A stretch of DNA of 64,000 nt from Paraburkholderia lycopersici (GCF_900096975.1 NZ_FMYQ01000001.1:1-64000), one strand, 5' to 3'. Numbered from the stretch's first letter, positions 1 to 8,776 are shown. Translations and numbers: made by a program. The notes: generated by a model from the letters alone, not told the origin.

Positions 1-206
1 GCCCGGCAGGTCTGCTGCAGGCTTACCGCTTCATCGCGGACAGCCGCGACGAAGCAACCGGCGAGCGCCTCGACAACCTCGAGGACCCGTACCGCTTGTT
101 CCGTTGCCACACGATCATGAACTGCGTCGACGTTTGCCCGAAGGGCCTGAACCCGACCAAGGCGATCGGCAAGATCAAGGAACTGATGGTTCGTCGCTCG
201 GTCTGA
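1..206 (+). CDS. sdhB: Succinate dehydrogenase iron-sulfur subunit, C-terminal fragment
   Basis: The reading frame enters at base 3 and gives the last 67 residues of the iron-sulfur subunit of respiratory complex II, which passes electrons from the flavoprotein to quinone at the inner membrane. The fragment has the family's closing signature: a Cys in RCHTIMNC, then [11 protein letters not shown], which are the ligands of the 3Fe-4S and 4Fe-4S clusters, and the short tail [13 protein letters not shown]. The 5' part lies outside the window. A strong terminator follows 18 bases after the stop, so no sdhE or gltA follows in the same transcript. This is either a second complex II locus or a split of the usual sdhCDAB-sdhE-gltA order. 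Confidence 0.95.
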   Translation, partial: PAGLLQAYRFIADSRDEATGERLDNLEDPYRLFRCHTIMNCVDVCPKGLNPTKAIGKIKELMVRRSV

Positions 207-223
207 CGAGCAATAAGTCAAAA

Positions 224-257
224 CGCCCCGGCTGGTTCATCCAGTCGGGGCGTTTTT
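224..257 (+). terminator. Rho-independent terminator after sdhB
   Basis: A 12-base stem (CGCCCCGGCTGG pairing with CCAGTCGGGGCG, one mismatch or G-U) around the loop TTCAT is followed directly by five T. It begins 18 bases after the sdhB stop and closes that transcript. Confidence 0.92.
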
Positions 258-308
258 ACTGCACAACGGCAAGTTAACAAGGCAAGGGCGAAGCAGCCTT
301 TTTAAGAT

Positions 309-788
309 TCAACCGGAAAATTCGGTTTCCGAAAATTCGGCTTCCTTAACAAGAACATCGCCTGTCGAAGCGGGAATGATCGGCTCCCCGCCCTTCACCA
401 GATAGTTTAGAAGATGCGCGCATGCCGTTTCATAGAGATGCACGGAAACGGATTGAAGCTGCCCGTCATGCAGCGTCAGCACGATCTTCAGCGCGTCGAT
501 TTCGGAATCGGCCAATTCCCGCTGATTGCATCGGCAAAGCGCGGCTTCCGCTTCATGGAGGACAGGAATTTCCCAGCGCGACTCGCTCACGTCGCACAGG
601 AGATAGGTCAGATAGACCGCGCGAAGAAGAAACGTGACATGAAGACTCTCGCCAAGCCGGCTGCGCAGCGCTTCGAGCGCAAGATGGTTTTGAAGTGAAA
701 TCGCCTGGACCATGGAGGCGGGCAGCGGTAGCAGTTTGCTGCGGCTCGCTCCTTTGCGACCTGCTTTTCTGGCTTTGGAGTGGCCCAT
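309..788 (-). CDS. Hypothetical protein, 159 aa
   Basis: A leftward gene of unknown function. The start at 788 is supported by GGGGAG seven bases upstream. The first 20 residues are very basic (KARKAGRKGASRSK), the middle is a predicted helical stretch (SLQNHLALEALRSRLGES, then LRAVYLTYLL), and the tail is acidic (VKEAEFSETEFSG). I see no signal peptide, membrane segment or catalytic motif. It resembles short conserved hypothetical proteins that I recall from Burkholderia genomes, sometimes labelled loosely as regulators, but nothing visible proves DNA binding. It stands alone, converging on the sdhB terminator. Confidence 0.7.
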   Translation of the reverse strand: MGHSKARKAGRKGASRSKLLPLPASMVQAISLQNHLALEALRSRLGESLHVTFLLRAVYLTYLLCDVSESRWEIPVLHEAEAALCRCNQRELADSEIDALKIVLTLHDGQLQSVSVHLYETACAHLLNYLVKGGEPIIPASTGDVLVKEAEFSETEFSG

Positions 789-1566
789 GCACTAGCTCCC
801 CGATCTCGAACTGAACAGCCGGAACGCCGGACGCTCCGCGAATTAAGCGGTATTGTAGAGAAGCCAACGTAAGACAACGCCATCGATGCGCGAAAGGTGC
901 GTTTCAAAACGCTCAATGATCGATCTGCAAAACTTGCCCGATTACACGCCGTGTTATAGATGCAAGCCGGCACGCGGCGCGCCGCAGAAGATCGCACCGT
1001 TTATGCCGTGTTTTAAATCGAGGCGAGGTCAAGGAGGCGAAGGCTTCAAGGTTACCCTTCGATTTGCCAAGACACCCTTCCTCGTAGCGGAACGATTGCA
1101 ACGCTCGTCCAGGCCATAATGTCCGTGGTTTGGCGCACCGAATGGAACCCGCCATTTTTAATGGACCCAAACGCGCCGGGATTACTGCGTGAGTGCCCGA
1201 TTCGACTAACCAACCCGCAGAGCCCGCGGCTTACCAGGAGCAAGCGCGGCGGCCACTAAGCCCCGGCCTAACCCGCCGGGGCTTTTTCATTTCGACCATA
1301 TGGCTGCCGTTCGCGACCACCGACGCGCCCCCTGCAAGTCACGCCACCGGTTACGGTCGGCGCGGCGCGACTGCCGACGACCAGGTTTGCGGGGCACAGA
1401 GCGATAACCACGTCTGATAAACCGGGTCATGCAGCGATGAACGGCCCCATGAAAGCAGTGTCATGTGGCGATTGACAGCATGATTCGCAACGGCGCGATC
1501 CGTGCCCGATGCATACGGAACTGTCTGCCGTTGCGGACAGATTCCGGTCCCCTGTGCATTCGACGA
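789..1566. other. Intergenic region, 778 bases; one orphan terminator
   Basis: No convincing coding sequence was found: the open frames here are short, lack ribosome sites and have no recognisable product. The only clear element is the rightward terminator at 1258-1287, which closes no visible gene. The rest probably holds the promoter of the leftward gene ending at 309. Confidence 0.6.
1258..1287 (+). terminator. Orphan Rho-independent terminator
   Basis: A nine-base perfect stem (AAGCCCCGG with CCGGGGCTT) around a nine-base loop runs into TTTTT. It points rightward, but no protein gene precedes it on the plus strand, so it may end a small RNA (see findings). Confidence 0.8.
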
Positions 1567-3231
1567 CTAAAAGAGGTTCTTCGGCAGGACCCTTTCGAGC
1601 AATTCCTTCGCACGCCCGATGCCGTGCTCCTCCTCTTTCTGGCGCGGCGGCGTCGCGGCGGCCGTGCATGCGGACGCCATGTCGAGGTACTGCGTCGAAC
1701 ATGTCTGCGCGAGTTCCTTCGCGTGCGCAAGGTTGCCCCGCTCACGGTAATAAGAGATCAACCCGGGCCACGCAACCGAAGCCTTGCCGAAATAGTCGAA
1801 CTGCCCGAGAAGAAATGACTCGCTCTTGTTCGGGTCGCGTGCGGCCATCCGGCTGGCAACGGTCGTCTGGATTTGCCACGAGCGTTCGCGGGCGTTCAGA
1901 TTGCGCATCAGAACCTGCAATTGCGCGTCGCTCTGGCGCGAACCCGCCAGCGACATCGAGTTGGCGAGCAGGAATACCGGCAGCGCGTCGTCGGCCGTCG
2001 CGCCGGAGGCGATCATCTGCGCCAGTTGCAGCGCCTGCGCGTACTGCCCGCCCGCCTGCGCGCCTTGCAGGTCGCCGATGGCCGAGTAATGCGTTATCTG
2101 TTGCGTCACGACACTGCGCTTTCGCACCGCATTCCACGGCGCGACGCGCGCGTCAGGCATGTTGTTGCCGACGATCGGCCGAACGAGTTCGCGCAGACTC
2201 GCTTCACGCGCTTTGGGGTCGCCGTGGTCGTCGTGCAGCTTCTCCATCTGGTCCGCGATCTCGTTCTCCAGTGCGTACTGGATATCGAACACCTGTCCCG
2301 TCAGGTCCGCGTTCGACGATGCGTAGCTCGCCACCGCCTGGCTCAGGCCGCCGACACTGACGAGTTGCGCGGCGCCGGCATTGAGCCCCGGAACGGTCTG
2401 CGCGCGCGATCTGGCGTCTGCGTCGCGGGTAGCCTTGTCGCGGGCCACCTTGGCCTGCTCGTCGCGCAGCTTCGCCCGGTTCGCCCTGGCTTGCTCATCG
2501 TAACTGGCGATGCGTTCGAGGAACGTCTTGAAGCCGTCCACATAGGAATAGCCGCAGCGCAGGCTGATGGTGGCGCCGAAGCGGTCGGCCTGCTCTTCGA
2601 TACTGCGCTTCCACGCCGGGAACATGACCCGCGTGCCGAGCGTTTCGATCACGGCGATGTTGTCGATGCCGCTCCACGCGTGCGCATTCGGCGTCTTGTT
2701 CGCAAGCGACCATGCGACCGATACCACGGTGGCCGTGGTTTCCCCAGCGGTTTTCACGTCGTAGAGCGCATGATGATTCAGATAGATGTGGCCGAACTCG
2801 TGAGACAGGATGGCGAACATCTCGTCCTCGGACTCCGCCATCTGGATCCAGCCCATTGACACGAAAATGTTGCCCCCTGCGCTGGAATTCGCGTTGAGGC
2901 TCGGATCGCCGATCAAATGAACCGAGCCTGGATAGCCGGGCGTTCCCGCCGTCTTCTTGATGGTCGCGAGCAAGCCGTTGAGATAGCTTTCCATGTCCGG
3001 CGACGATACGAGTCCCCAGCCGTCGGCGCGCGCGGTGTCCAGGTCCGCCTTCGCATCGGGCCAGTTTCGTGAAGGCGGCGGCGGAAGCTCGCCGACCTTG
3101 TCAAGCGTTGGGCCCTTCGTCTGTCCGCCGCCGAGGTCGGAGAACGAGGTGGGCAGCTTGACGTCGGCGCACGCACCCAGCAGCAGGCCCGCGCAAGCCG
3201 AACAGAAAGAGCGGCGGCCGTATCCGTTCAT
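1567..3231 (-). CDS. M48-family metalloprotease, lipoprotein, 554 aa
   Basis: A zinc endopeptidase of the M48 (HtpX/BepA/LoiP-like) type that should act in the periplasm on envelope proteins. The zinc motif HEFGH is at residues 144-148, and EEQAD downstream supplies the third ligand. The amino terminus reads YGRRSF, then a hydrophobic stretch and the lipobox LGAC with Cys21. It is therefore probably a lipoprotein, and the paired Arg suggests possible Tat export. The carboxy-terminal half is helical and TPR-like. The start at 3231 is chosen because its ATG overlaps the TGA of the upstream gene as ATGA; a longer frame to 3297 would run through that gene. It is the last gene of a three-gene operon. 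Confidence 0.9.
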   Translation of the reverse strand: MNGYGRRSFCSACAGLLLGACADVKLPTSFSDLGGGQTKGPTLDKVGELPPPPSRNWPDAKADLDTARADGWGLVSSPDMESYLNGLLATIKKTAGTPGYPGSVHLIGDPSLNANSSAGGNIFVSMGWIQMAESEDEMFAILSHEFGHIYLNHHALYDVKTAGETTATVVSVAWSLANKTPNAHAWSGIDNIAVIETLGTRVMFPAWKRSIEEQADRFGATISLRCGYSYVDGFKTFLERIASYDEQARANRAKLRDEQAKVARDKATRDADARSRAQTVPGLNAGAAQLVSVGGLSQAVASYASSNADLTGQVFDIQYALENEIADQMEKLHDDHGDPKAREASLRELVRPIVGNNMPDARVAPWNAVRKRSVVTQQITHYSAIGDLQGAQAGGQYAQALQLAQMIASGATADDALPVFLLANSMSLAGSRQSDAQLQVLMRNLNARERSWQIQTTVASRMAARDPNKSESFLLGQFDYFGKASVAWPGLISYYRERGNLAHAKELAQTCSTQYLDMASACTAAATPPRQKEEEHGIGRAKELLERVLPKNLF

Positions 3232-3623
3232 TTGTTGCACTCGTCCGACCCCGCTCCGAACCGGCTGGCCAGGGTTTTGGTAGGGGCCTTGGCGCAAACG
3301 ACTTTCGCCGATTGCCGCACGCTGACATCGAGCGGATTCACATAGTAGACGCCGCCGTTGTAATGCACTCTGTAGCGTTTATCAGCCTTCTGCGCCCGCA
3401 GCGGGAAGGCGTCTCCGGGCGCGGTCATGACCACCGCCGGGGAGTTGGCAGTCTGATACAGCGCCACGGGCGTATCCGATTCGAGCATCAGGGATTGACC
3501 TTCCTGGCCGGCGTCCTCGGACGCGGCATGGAGGTTGCCGCCCATCAGCGCGGCGGCCGCGCCGCATGCGAGCACGGCTACGCGCAAGCCAGGCCGGATT
3601 CCGACAGACTGGATTCTCATCAT
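3228..3623 (-). CDS. Small periplasmic protein, SH3-like, 131 aa
   Basis: The protein begins with a signal peptide (basic start, then a hydrophobic stretch ending GGNLHAA). A compact mature domain of about 95 residues follows, containing DTPVALYQ, RYRVHYNGGVYYVNP and two Cys near the end. The layout looks like a bacterial SH3-type domain, which would bind a peptide or cell wall, but this is by eye only. The start at 3623 overlaps the CHASE2 stop as ATGA and has GAGGAG five bases upstream; a second ATG follows at once. The stop overlaps the protease start. Translational coupling on both sides implies that the three proteins work together. Confidence 0.8.
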   Translation of the reverse strand: MMRIQSVGIRPGLRVAVLACGAAAALMGGNLHAASEDAGQEGQSLMLESDTPVALYQTANSPAVVMTAPGDAFPLRAQKADKRYRVHYNGGVYYVNPLDVSVRQSAKVVCAKAPTKTLASRFGAGSDECNK

Positions 3624-5413
3624 TCAGACTCCTCATGGCCGGTAAAAAAATCGACGAACTTTTCGCCCCACTCAAACCATTCAGCGGTGATCGCACACGC
3701 AACGACATGCGTGACTGCGAGATACGACTCGTGAAAGATCTTCTGTCCGAGCAGCAGCAGCGCGAGCGTGAGGCAAATCGCCACGCAGCCCGTGAGCAAC
3801 TTCCATGAAGCGGCGAAGGCCATGCGCCTCCATATCGACGGCGGACCGCCGCCACGACGGCGCAATACCGTCCGCACTCCATCCAGCCGCTCCTGGGCCA
3901 CGGCGTGCCGGCGCGCGCGGCGAAGCGCGGTTTTCCTGACGGCCGAAGCGGGTGCGGGTCTCACGCGCAACGGCCGGCGGCTCGTCACGCAATCGTGCAC
4001 ATGTCCTTCGATCATTCGCCTGAAGCCGGGCTTCCAGAACTTTTTCAGGAGATGCAGCAGGGAGACTCCTACCATGCCGAATATCGCCACCCACTCGAGT
4101 AGCAATTTGTCGTGCGACCAGCCGAGCGCGGGTTCGCGGTTTTCGACGTAGCTGCCATTCCACGTCATCAGATTGTCGAGCGCCATGGCGTGCAGATATA
4201 CGCCCGGAAGCCGCTCGTGAAGCGGTGAAACGATGAAATCGCCGCCGTCGTCGAGCGCGGTTCCGATCATCACGATCTTGTCCGTGAAGGCCTCACGCCG
4301 TTCGGCGCCTTCCATGTCGTCCATCTCTCCGGCGATCACCGTGCGATGGTAAGCGCACAACGGCATTCCGGCGGAGGGAAAGAGCGCGCGGACCTCGGCA
4401 CGCCACACCAGCAACGCCGTGCGGGTCTCGCCCATCGAGGAACAGTACGTGCCGGTATCGCCGCCACCTTCACCGGGCTCTCGTGTTTCGGTGAGCCCGA
4501 ACCAATATGCAAACCTGCGCAGGATCGTTTTGCCGATGCCGTGACGCTCCTCGAGCTCATTTTCCTCTTCCTGGGTCGGGTTGTAGATCCAGCCCCTGGG
4601 CCCCGATCTGGAGGGCGTCAAGCCCCACGTGAGCGCAATGGACCACGGCACCGCCGTCCCGTCCCCCGCTCCGTTCCGGGGTTTGCCATAAAGCGCCCGG
4701 TAGATCGCAAAGGCGGCGCTGGGCACATCTGCCGCAATGGCTTTTGTGCGGCGGTCGGGGGCGCCGCGCGCCTGCCCCGCTGCCGGCCCAACCACCCTGT
4801 AGTGGAGCGGGTAGGTCCAGGCAAGGTGATCGACGCCGGCAGGCTCGTACTCGACGGCGACCTTCGTTGCCTGTTCTTCCGGCAGCGAGTCGAAATCAGG
4901 GCTGATACTCAAGCCCTCGTCACTTCTGAGGGCCGCAAGAAAGATTTTGACGGGACGGCGATCAGTCGTTTCTTTACTCAGAGCGGCGATAGTCTTCTTC
5001 AGTCTATCGAGTCCTGAGTCAGCCCCGTGAACCAGCACGATGTCAAGAAAGATCGCCTTCGGCGAGCGTAACGAAATCTTTCGGAGCAAGTCGCTGTAGT
5101 ACTCGTAGCCAAGGGGCCATCTTCGGCTCCCCACGCTGTTTTGATCGATCAGTACGACTGTGATTTCATTCCGGCTGGCGGGCTGATAGAACGCGCTTAT
5201 CACCGGCGCGGCGAGTCGGGCGAACTTGTCGACGACGATGTCCTCGGTGAAACGTTGCGGTAGAAGGAACGCAAGCACGATGCCGAATATAAACGACGTC
5301 GCGATGCTCGCCGCGATGCGCGGCTTGGGGCGTCGCAGCCAGGTGCTGAGTTGTTTCTCCGCGTTATAGACGGTCCGAGCCACCGCATGCTCCCCGGCTT
5401 TGAACGACGCCAC
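3620..5413 (-). CDS. CHASE2-domain membrane protein without output domain, 597 aa
   Basis: A membrane segment at about residues 33-52 leads into a large extracytoplasmic CHASE2 sensor domain: the EITVVLIDQNSV, RRWPLGYEYYSDLL and AIFLDIVL blocks, and later DKIVMIGTALDDGGD. Two hydrophobic segments follow near the carboxy end (about 440-465 and 540-585). CHASE2 normally feeds a cyclase, kinase or phosphodiesterase, but none is fused here and the protein ends just after the last membrane segment. The start is a GTG at 5413 with no strong ribosome site, so it is uncertain by a few codons. First gene of the operon with the SH3-like protein and the M48 protease, suggesting signal-controlled envelope proteolysis. 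Confidence 0.85.
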   Translation of the reverse strand: MASFKAGEHAVARTVYNAEKQLSTWLRRPKPRIAASIATSFIFGIVLAFLLPQRFTEDIVVDKFARLAAPVISAFYQPASRNEITVVLIDQNSVGSRRWPLGYEYYSDLLRKISLRSPKAIFLDIVLVHGADSGLDRLKKTIAALSKETTDRRPVKIFLAALRSDEGLSISPDFDSLPEEQATKVAVEYEPAGVDHLAWTYPLHYRVVGPAAGQARGAPDRRTKAIAADVPSAAFAIYRALYGKPRNGAGDGTAVPWSIALTWGLTPSRSGPRGWIYNPTQEEENELEERHGIGKTILRRFAYWFGLTETREPGEGGGDTGTYCSSMGETRTALLVWRAEVRALFPSAGMPLCAYHRTVIAGEMDDMEGAERREAFTDKIVMIGTALDDGGDFIVSPLHERLPGVYLHAMALDNLMTWNGSYVENREPALGWSHDKLLLEWVAIFGMVGVSLLHLLKKFWKPGFRRMIEGHVHDCVTSRRPLRVRPAPASAVRKTALRRARRHAVAQERLDGVRTVLRRRGGGPPSIWRRMAFAASWKLLTGCVAICLTLALLLLGQKIFHESYLAVTHVVACAITAEWFEWGEKFVDFFTGHEESE

Positions 5414-6141
5414 GACAATCGGACTGGATTCACGTATTGAGTTTAGTGAAATCGAAATCGCAGCAAGTGACTATTTTCGTGGGGTAAACACCAGCGGGAT
5501 TTCTCGGCGGAAGACTGCGCTCTTCAGGATGTTTCGATACGGCGTTCCCCGGCAACATGAAGTCATATGTAGTGCAAACAGTCATCGAATGCGGAGAAGA
5601 TTCCTCGTACGAATGCGTAATCAACAAACCGGGTTCGAATGTTTGTAAGCACAACGACCGATCGGAAAACTGACGAATACTTCGCACGCGAAGTGCATTG
5701 CGGACGTTGTGTTGCGCGGTCGGCGACTCGCGGACGGCCTCTCGCATTCCAAACGGAAGTCCCATTGCAGGAACAACGAGCGGCCCGCGATCGTTGGCGT
5801 GACGGCTTCAGGTCCCACGGATTGCCAGGGTATACGAGAGCCGCGCATCCCCACGGGACTACGCGCGCACGATCGCAAACTTCCAGATCCGACAAATAGC
5901 AGGCTTGTTCCGCCATGGCGCGCAGCAGCGCCTGCGGATGCGTTAGAAATACAGCGCGCCGCTGCGCGCTTCCTTCGGTGCGTACCTCGTTCGACTAAAG
6001 CGCATGTGAGCCGGAATGCCGTCGGCCGGTAGGCACGCTCCGCGCCCGAAGGCGGACTGTGTGCTCCGGCGAACGGTGGTCCGGGGGCGGGCTGCCTAAC
6101 ATGCGCCAATCGTCAACCACACTGTCCGGCGATCGCACATC
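5414..6141. other. Divergent intergenic region, 728 bases
   Basis: It separates the leftward CHASE2 operon from the rightward arabinose-donor cassette and must hold both promoters. No supported gene was seen. Near the right end are a diverged copy of the shared element (6059-6077) and GCGATCGCACAT at 6129-6140, which matches half of the palindrome in the exopolysaccharide promoter. Confidence 0.6.
6059..6077 (+). promoter_or_regulatory. Diverged copy of shared upstream element
   Basis: The stretch TGTGTGCTCCGGCGAACGG matches the core of the element found upstream of the NRPS gene and the exopolysaccharide operon at 17 of 19 positions (TC replaces GA). It lies 65 bases before the DprE1-like start and faces the same way. 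The downstream GAAGATTA block of the other copies is absent. Confidence 0.4.
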
Positions 6142-7461
6142 ATGAGCATCTCGAAGCTCAGTTCCTGGGGCCACTATCCGTACGCGCCACAAACCGGCCG
6201 CGAGCCCGTCTGGCGCGAGCGCGTACAGCCCGCGCTCCGCGAGGCGGGCGAGCGCTTCGGCACGACATTGCCGTTCGGCAACGGGCGCAGCTATGGCGAC
6301 AGTTGCCTTGCCGCCACCGATCACGTTCTCATGCTGCGCGGACTCGACCGCTTCATCGCCGCCGACTGGAAAACAGGCGTCCTGCGCGCCGAGGCGGGCG
6401 TCACGCTCGGCGCGGTGCTCGCGCTCGTGGTGCCGCGCGGCTGGATGCTGCCGGTCACGCCCGGTACGCAATTCGTCACGCTCGGCGGCGCGGTGGCCAA
6501 CGACGTGCACGGCAAGAACCACCACGTGCGCGGTACCTTCGGCCGACACGTGCGGCGCTTTTCGCTGCTGCGCTCCGACCGCGAACCGCTCGAATGCGCG
6601 CCCGAAGAGAACGCGGACCTCTACCGCGCGACGATCGGCGGCCTCGGGCTCACGGGCATCGTCGAATGGGTCGAACTGCAACTGATGCCGGTCGCGTCGA
6701 GCCGTCTCGTCACACAGACGATCGCGTTCGGCAATCTCGACGAATTCCTCTCGCTGTCCCGCGAGTACGACGCGCGGCACGAATACGGCGTGGCGTGGAT
6801 CGACTGCCTCGGGCGCGGCGCCTCGCTCGGCCGAGGCATCTATGTCAGCGCGGACCATGCCGCCGACCGGTGCTTCGACATGCCGCGCCGGCGCCGGCGG
6901 CGCGTGCCGTTCGCCCCGCCCTGGTCGCCCGTGAACCGCTACACGTTGAAGCTCTTCAACGAGTTCTACTACCGCCGGGCGGCGGCAAAGGCGGGTCCCG
7001 CCGTGGTCAACTGCGCGAGCTACTTCTATCCGCTCGACAGCATCGAGAACTGGAATCGCCTGTATGGGCGGCGCGGCTTCCAGCAGTATCAATTCGTCGT
7101 CCCCGACGCTACGGCCCGCGACGCGTTGCACGCCTTCCTCGACGCGATCGCCGCGACCCATGCGGGCTCGTTCCTCGCGGTGCTCAAACGCTGCGGCCCG
7201 CTCGCCTCCCCGGGACTGCTTTCGTTCCCGATGCAGGGGATCTCGCTCGCACTCGACTTCCCGCAACACGACACCCGCAGCGCCACGCTCTTCGCGCGGC
7301 TCGACGCGATCGTGCGCGAAGCGGGCGGCCGCCAGTATCCGGCCAAGGACGCACACATGAGCGGCGCCGATTTTCGCGCCGCCTATCCAGCGTGGCAGGC
7401 GCTCGAACAACTGCGCGACCCGGCCTTGATGTCGCGCTTCTGGCAACGGACAACGCGGTGA
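6142..7461 (+). CDS. dprE1: DprE1-like FAD-linked oxidoreductase, 439 aa
   Basis: Homologue of decaprenylphosphoryl-beta-D-ribose 2'-oxidase, which oxidises the 2' hydroxyl of polyprenyl-phospho-ribose as the first step of epimerisation to arabinose. The family's FAD-binding blocks are visible: FGNGRSYGDSC, the pyrophosphate-binding region TPGTQFVTLGG, and VANDVHGKNHH at residues 118-128, including the flavin-contacting His. By hand alignment, Lys402 in YPAKD corresponds to the catalytic Lys418 of the mycobacterial enzyme. The position of its benzothiazinone-reactive Cys387 is Ala here (about residue 370). Its TGA overlaps the next ATG. First gene of a rightward cassette with a DprE2-like reductase, GtrA and HAD-UbiA. 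Confidence 0.9.
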   Translation: MSISKLSSWGHYPYAPQTGREPVWRERVQPALREAGERFGTTLPFGNGRSYGDSCLAATDHVLMLRGLDRFIAADWKTGVLRAEAGVTLGAVLALVVPRGWMLPVTPGTQFVTLGGAVANDVHGKNHHVRGTFGRHVRRFSLLRSDREPLECAPEENADLYRATIGGLGLTGIVEWVELQLMPVASSRLVTQTIAFGNLDEFLSLSREYDARHEYGVAWIDCLGRGASLGRGIYVSADHAADRCFDMPRRRRRRVPFAPPWSPVNRYTLKLFNEFYYRRAAAKAGPAVVNCASYFYPLDSIENWNRLYGRRGFQQYQFVVPDATARDALHAFLDAIAATHAGSFLAVLKRCGPLASPGLLSFPMQGISLALDFPQHDTRSATLFARLDAIVREAGGRQYPAKDAHMSGADFRAAYPAWQALEQLRDPALMSRFWQRTTR

Positions 7462-8204
7462 TGGACAAGAACATTCTGATCGTCGGCGGCTCCTCCGCCA
7501 TCGCAGCGGCCTGCGCGCGCGAGTGGGTCGCGCGCGGCGCGAACTTCATGCTGGCCGGCCGGCACCCAATGCGGCTCGACGCGGTCGCCCAGGACCTGCG
7601 AGTGCGCGGCGCGGGCCGTGTCGGCACCTTCGTCCTCGACGTGAACGATTTCGAACAGCACCGGGCCCTGCTCGACGCGGCCGTCGCCGAGCTGGGCCGC
7701 ATCGACATCGTTCTGCTCGCGCACGGCACGCTTTCCGACCAGTCGGAGTGCGAACGCGATCCGCAGGCGGCAGTGCGCGAATTCACGGTCAACGCACTCT
7801 CGACGATCGCACTGCTCACGCTGCTCGCCGGCCTGTTCGAGACGCAGAAACGCGGTTCGATCGCTGTTATCTCGTCGGTGGCGGGTGACCGCGGACGTCC
7901 TTCGAATTACGTCTACGGCGCCGCCAAGGCGGCGGTGACGACCTTCTGCGAAGGGCTGCGCGCGCGGCTCTTCAAATCGAACGTGAAAGTTCTGACGATC
8001 AAGCCGGGTTTCGTGAGCACGCCGATGACAGCCGGACTTGCGCTGCCCGGCCCGCTCGTCGCCTCGCCCGAACGCGTCGCGGCGGACATCGTGCGAGCGG
8101 TGGAGCGCGGCAAGGATTCGATCTATACGCCGTGGTTCTGGGCCGGGATCATGCTCGTCATCCGCTCGCTGCCCGGCTTCGTGTTCAAGAGGACTTCGCT
8201 ATGA
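7461..8204 (+). CDS. dprE2: DprE2-like short-chain reductase, 247 aa
   Basis: An NAD(P)-dependent short-chain dehydrogenase. Next to DprE1 it should reduce the 2'-keto intermediate to polyprenyl-phospho-arabinose. The nucleotide motif is GGSSAIA near residue 9, and the catalytic Ser-Tyr-Lys set is in ISSVAG and YVYGAAKAA. The tail is hydrophobic (WFWAGIMLVIRSLPGFVF), as in DprE2, and could lie against the membrane where the lipid substrate sits. The ATG overlaps the DprE1 stop and the TGA overlaps the GtrA start, so the three are translationally coupled. Taken alone the fold is generic; the assignment rests on context. Confidence 0.85.
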   Translation: MDKNILIVGGSSAIAAACAREWVARGANFMLAGRHPMRLDAVAQDLRVRGAGRVGTFVLDVNDFEQHRALLDAAVAELGRIDIVLLAHGTLSDQSECERDPQAAVREFTVNALSTIALLTLLAGLFETQKRGSIAVISSVAGDRGRPSNYVYGAAKAAVTTFCEGLRARLFKSNVKVLTIKPGFVSTPMTAGLALPGPLVASPERVAADIVRAVERGKDSIYTPWFWAGIMLVIRSLPGFVFKRTSL

Positions 8205-8626
8205 GCAGCCCGGCCGCGGGCGTCGTGCTGAGCCGCTCCCGACTGGTCTTCTGGTACGCGGTGTTCGCCGCCATCTCGATCGGCGCGAATCTCGGCAGCC
8301 AGAGTCTGGCGTTCCATCTGTACCAGGGCGCATATGCGGTGCCCATTTCGGTTTGCGTGGGCACGGGGGTCGGACTCGTCGTCAAATACCTGCTCGACAA
8401 GGCCTGGATCTTTCGCTACGAGCACCGCAGCGTCGCACACGGTGTGCGCACGTTCGCGCTATACGTCGCCATGGGGCTCGGCACGACGCTCGTCTTCTGG
8501 GTCGTGGAATTCGGCGCGGATGCGCTCTTTCACGACGAAACCGCGCGCCTCGCGGGTGGCGCACTGGGTCTGGTGATCGGCTATGTCACGAAATACCACC
8601 TCGACAAACGCTTCGTGTTTGCCTGA
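8201..8626 (+). CDS. GtrA-family membrane protein, 141 aa
   Basis: A small protein with four hydrophobic segments and the GtrA pattern, including a pair of related halves ending VVKYLLDKAWIF and VTKYHLDKRFVF. GtrA proteins are thought to flip or present polyprenyl-phosphate sugars across the inner membrane. In mycobacteria the homologue Rv3789 sits beside dprE1/dprE2 and has been linked to arabinose lipid handling. The ATG overlaps the preceding TGA as ATGA; a longer frame from 8132 would overlap the reductase and is not used. A second, separate GtrA gene is at 32385. Confidence 0.88.
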   Translation: MSSPAAGVVLSRSRLVFWYAVFAAISIGANLGSQSLAFHLYQGAYAVPISVCVGTGVGLVVKYLLDKAWIFRYEHRSVAHGVRTFALYVAMGLGTTLVFWVVEFGADALFHDETARLAGGALGLVIGYVTKYHLDKRFVFA

Positions 8627-8776
8627 GCGCGCGTGCGTTGCAGCACAGAGCGCGCATGCCGCCGTGGTTACGATGGCCTCCCGGAGCGCGGACCGTGCAC
8701 GTGCCGCCCGCGTCGCGCTCCATGCAGCGCGCCAGCAAGCGCCCCACCTGTTCCGGTCCCGGCACGGAGAATGAAC

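Noticed and set aside
1190-1250. tRNA-like T-loop sequence near GATTCGA
   Set aside because: No acceptor, anticodon or D-arm pairing could be formed around it.
5639-6032. Short plus-strand frames in the gap before dprE1
   Set aside because: No ribosome site, overlapping alternative frames, and composition typical of non-coding DNA here.
6303-7460. Frame extending the DprE2-like gene far upstream through dprE1
   Set aside because: It would overlap the DprE1-like gene entirely; the ATG at 7461 overlaps the DprE1 stop and gives the normal family length.
8633-8770. Amino-terminal extension of the HAD-UbiA protein
   Set aside because: The extra 46 residues are Arg/Pro/Cys-rich with no family match, and a well-spaced ribosome site supports the ATG at 8777.
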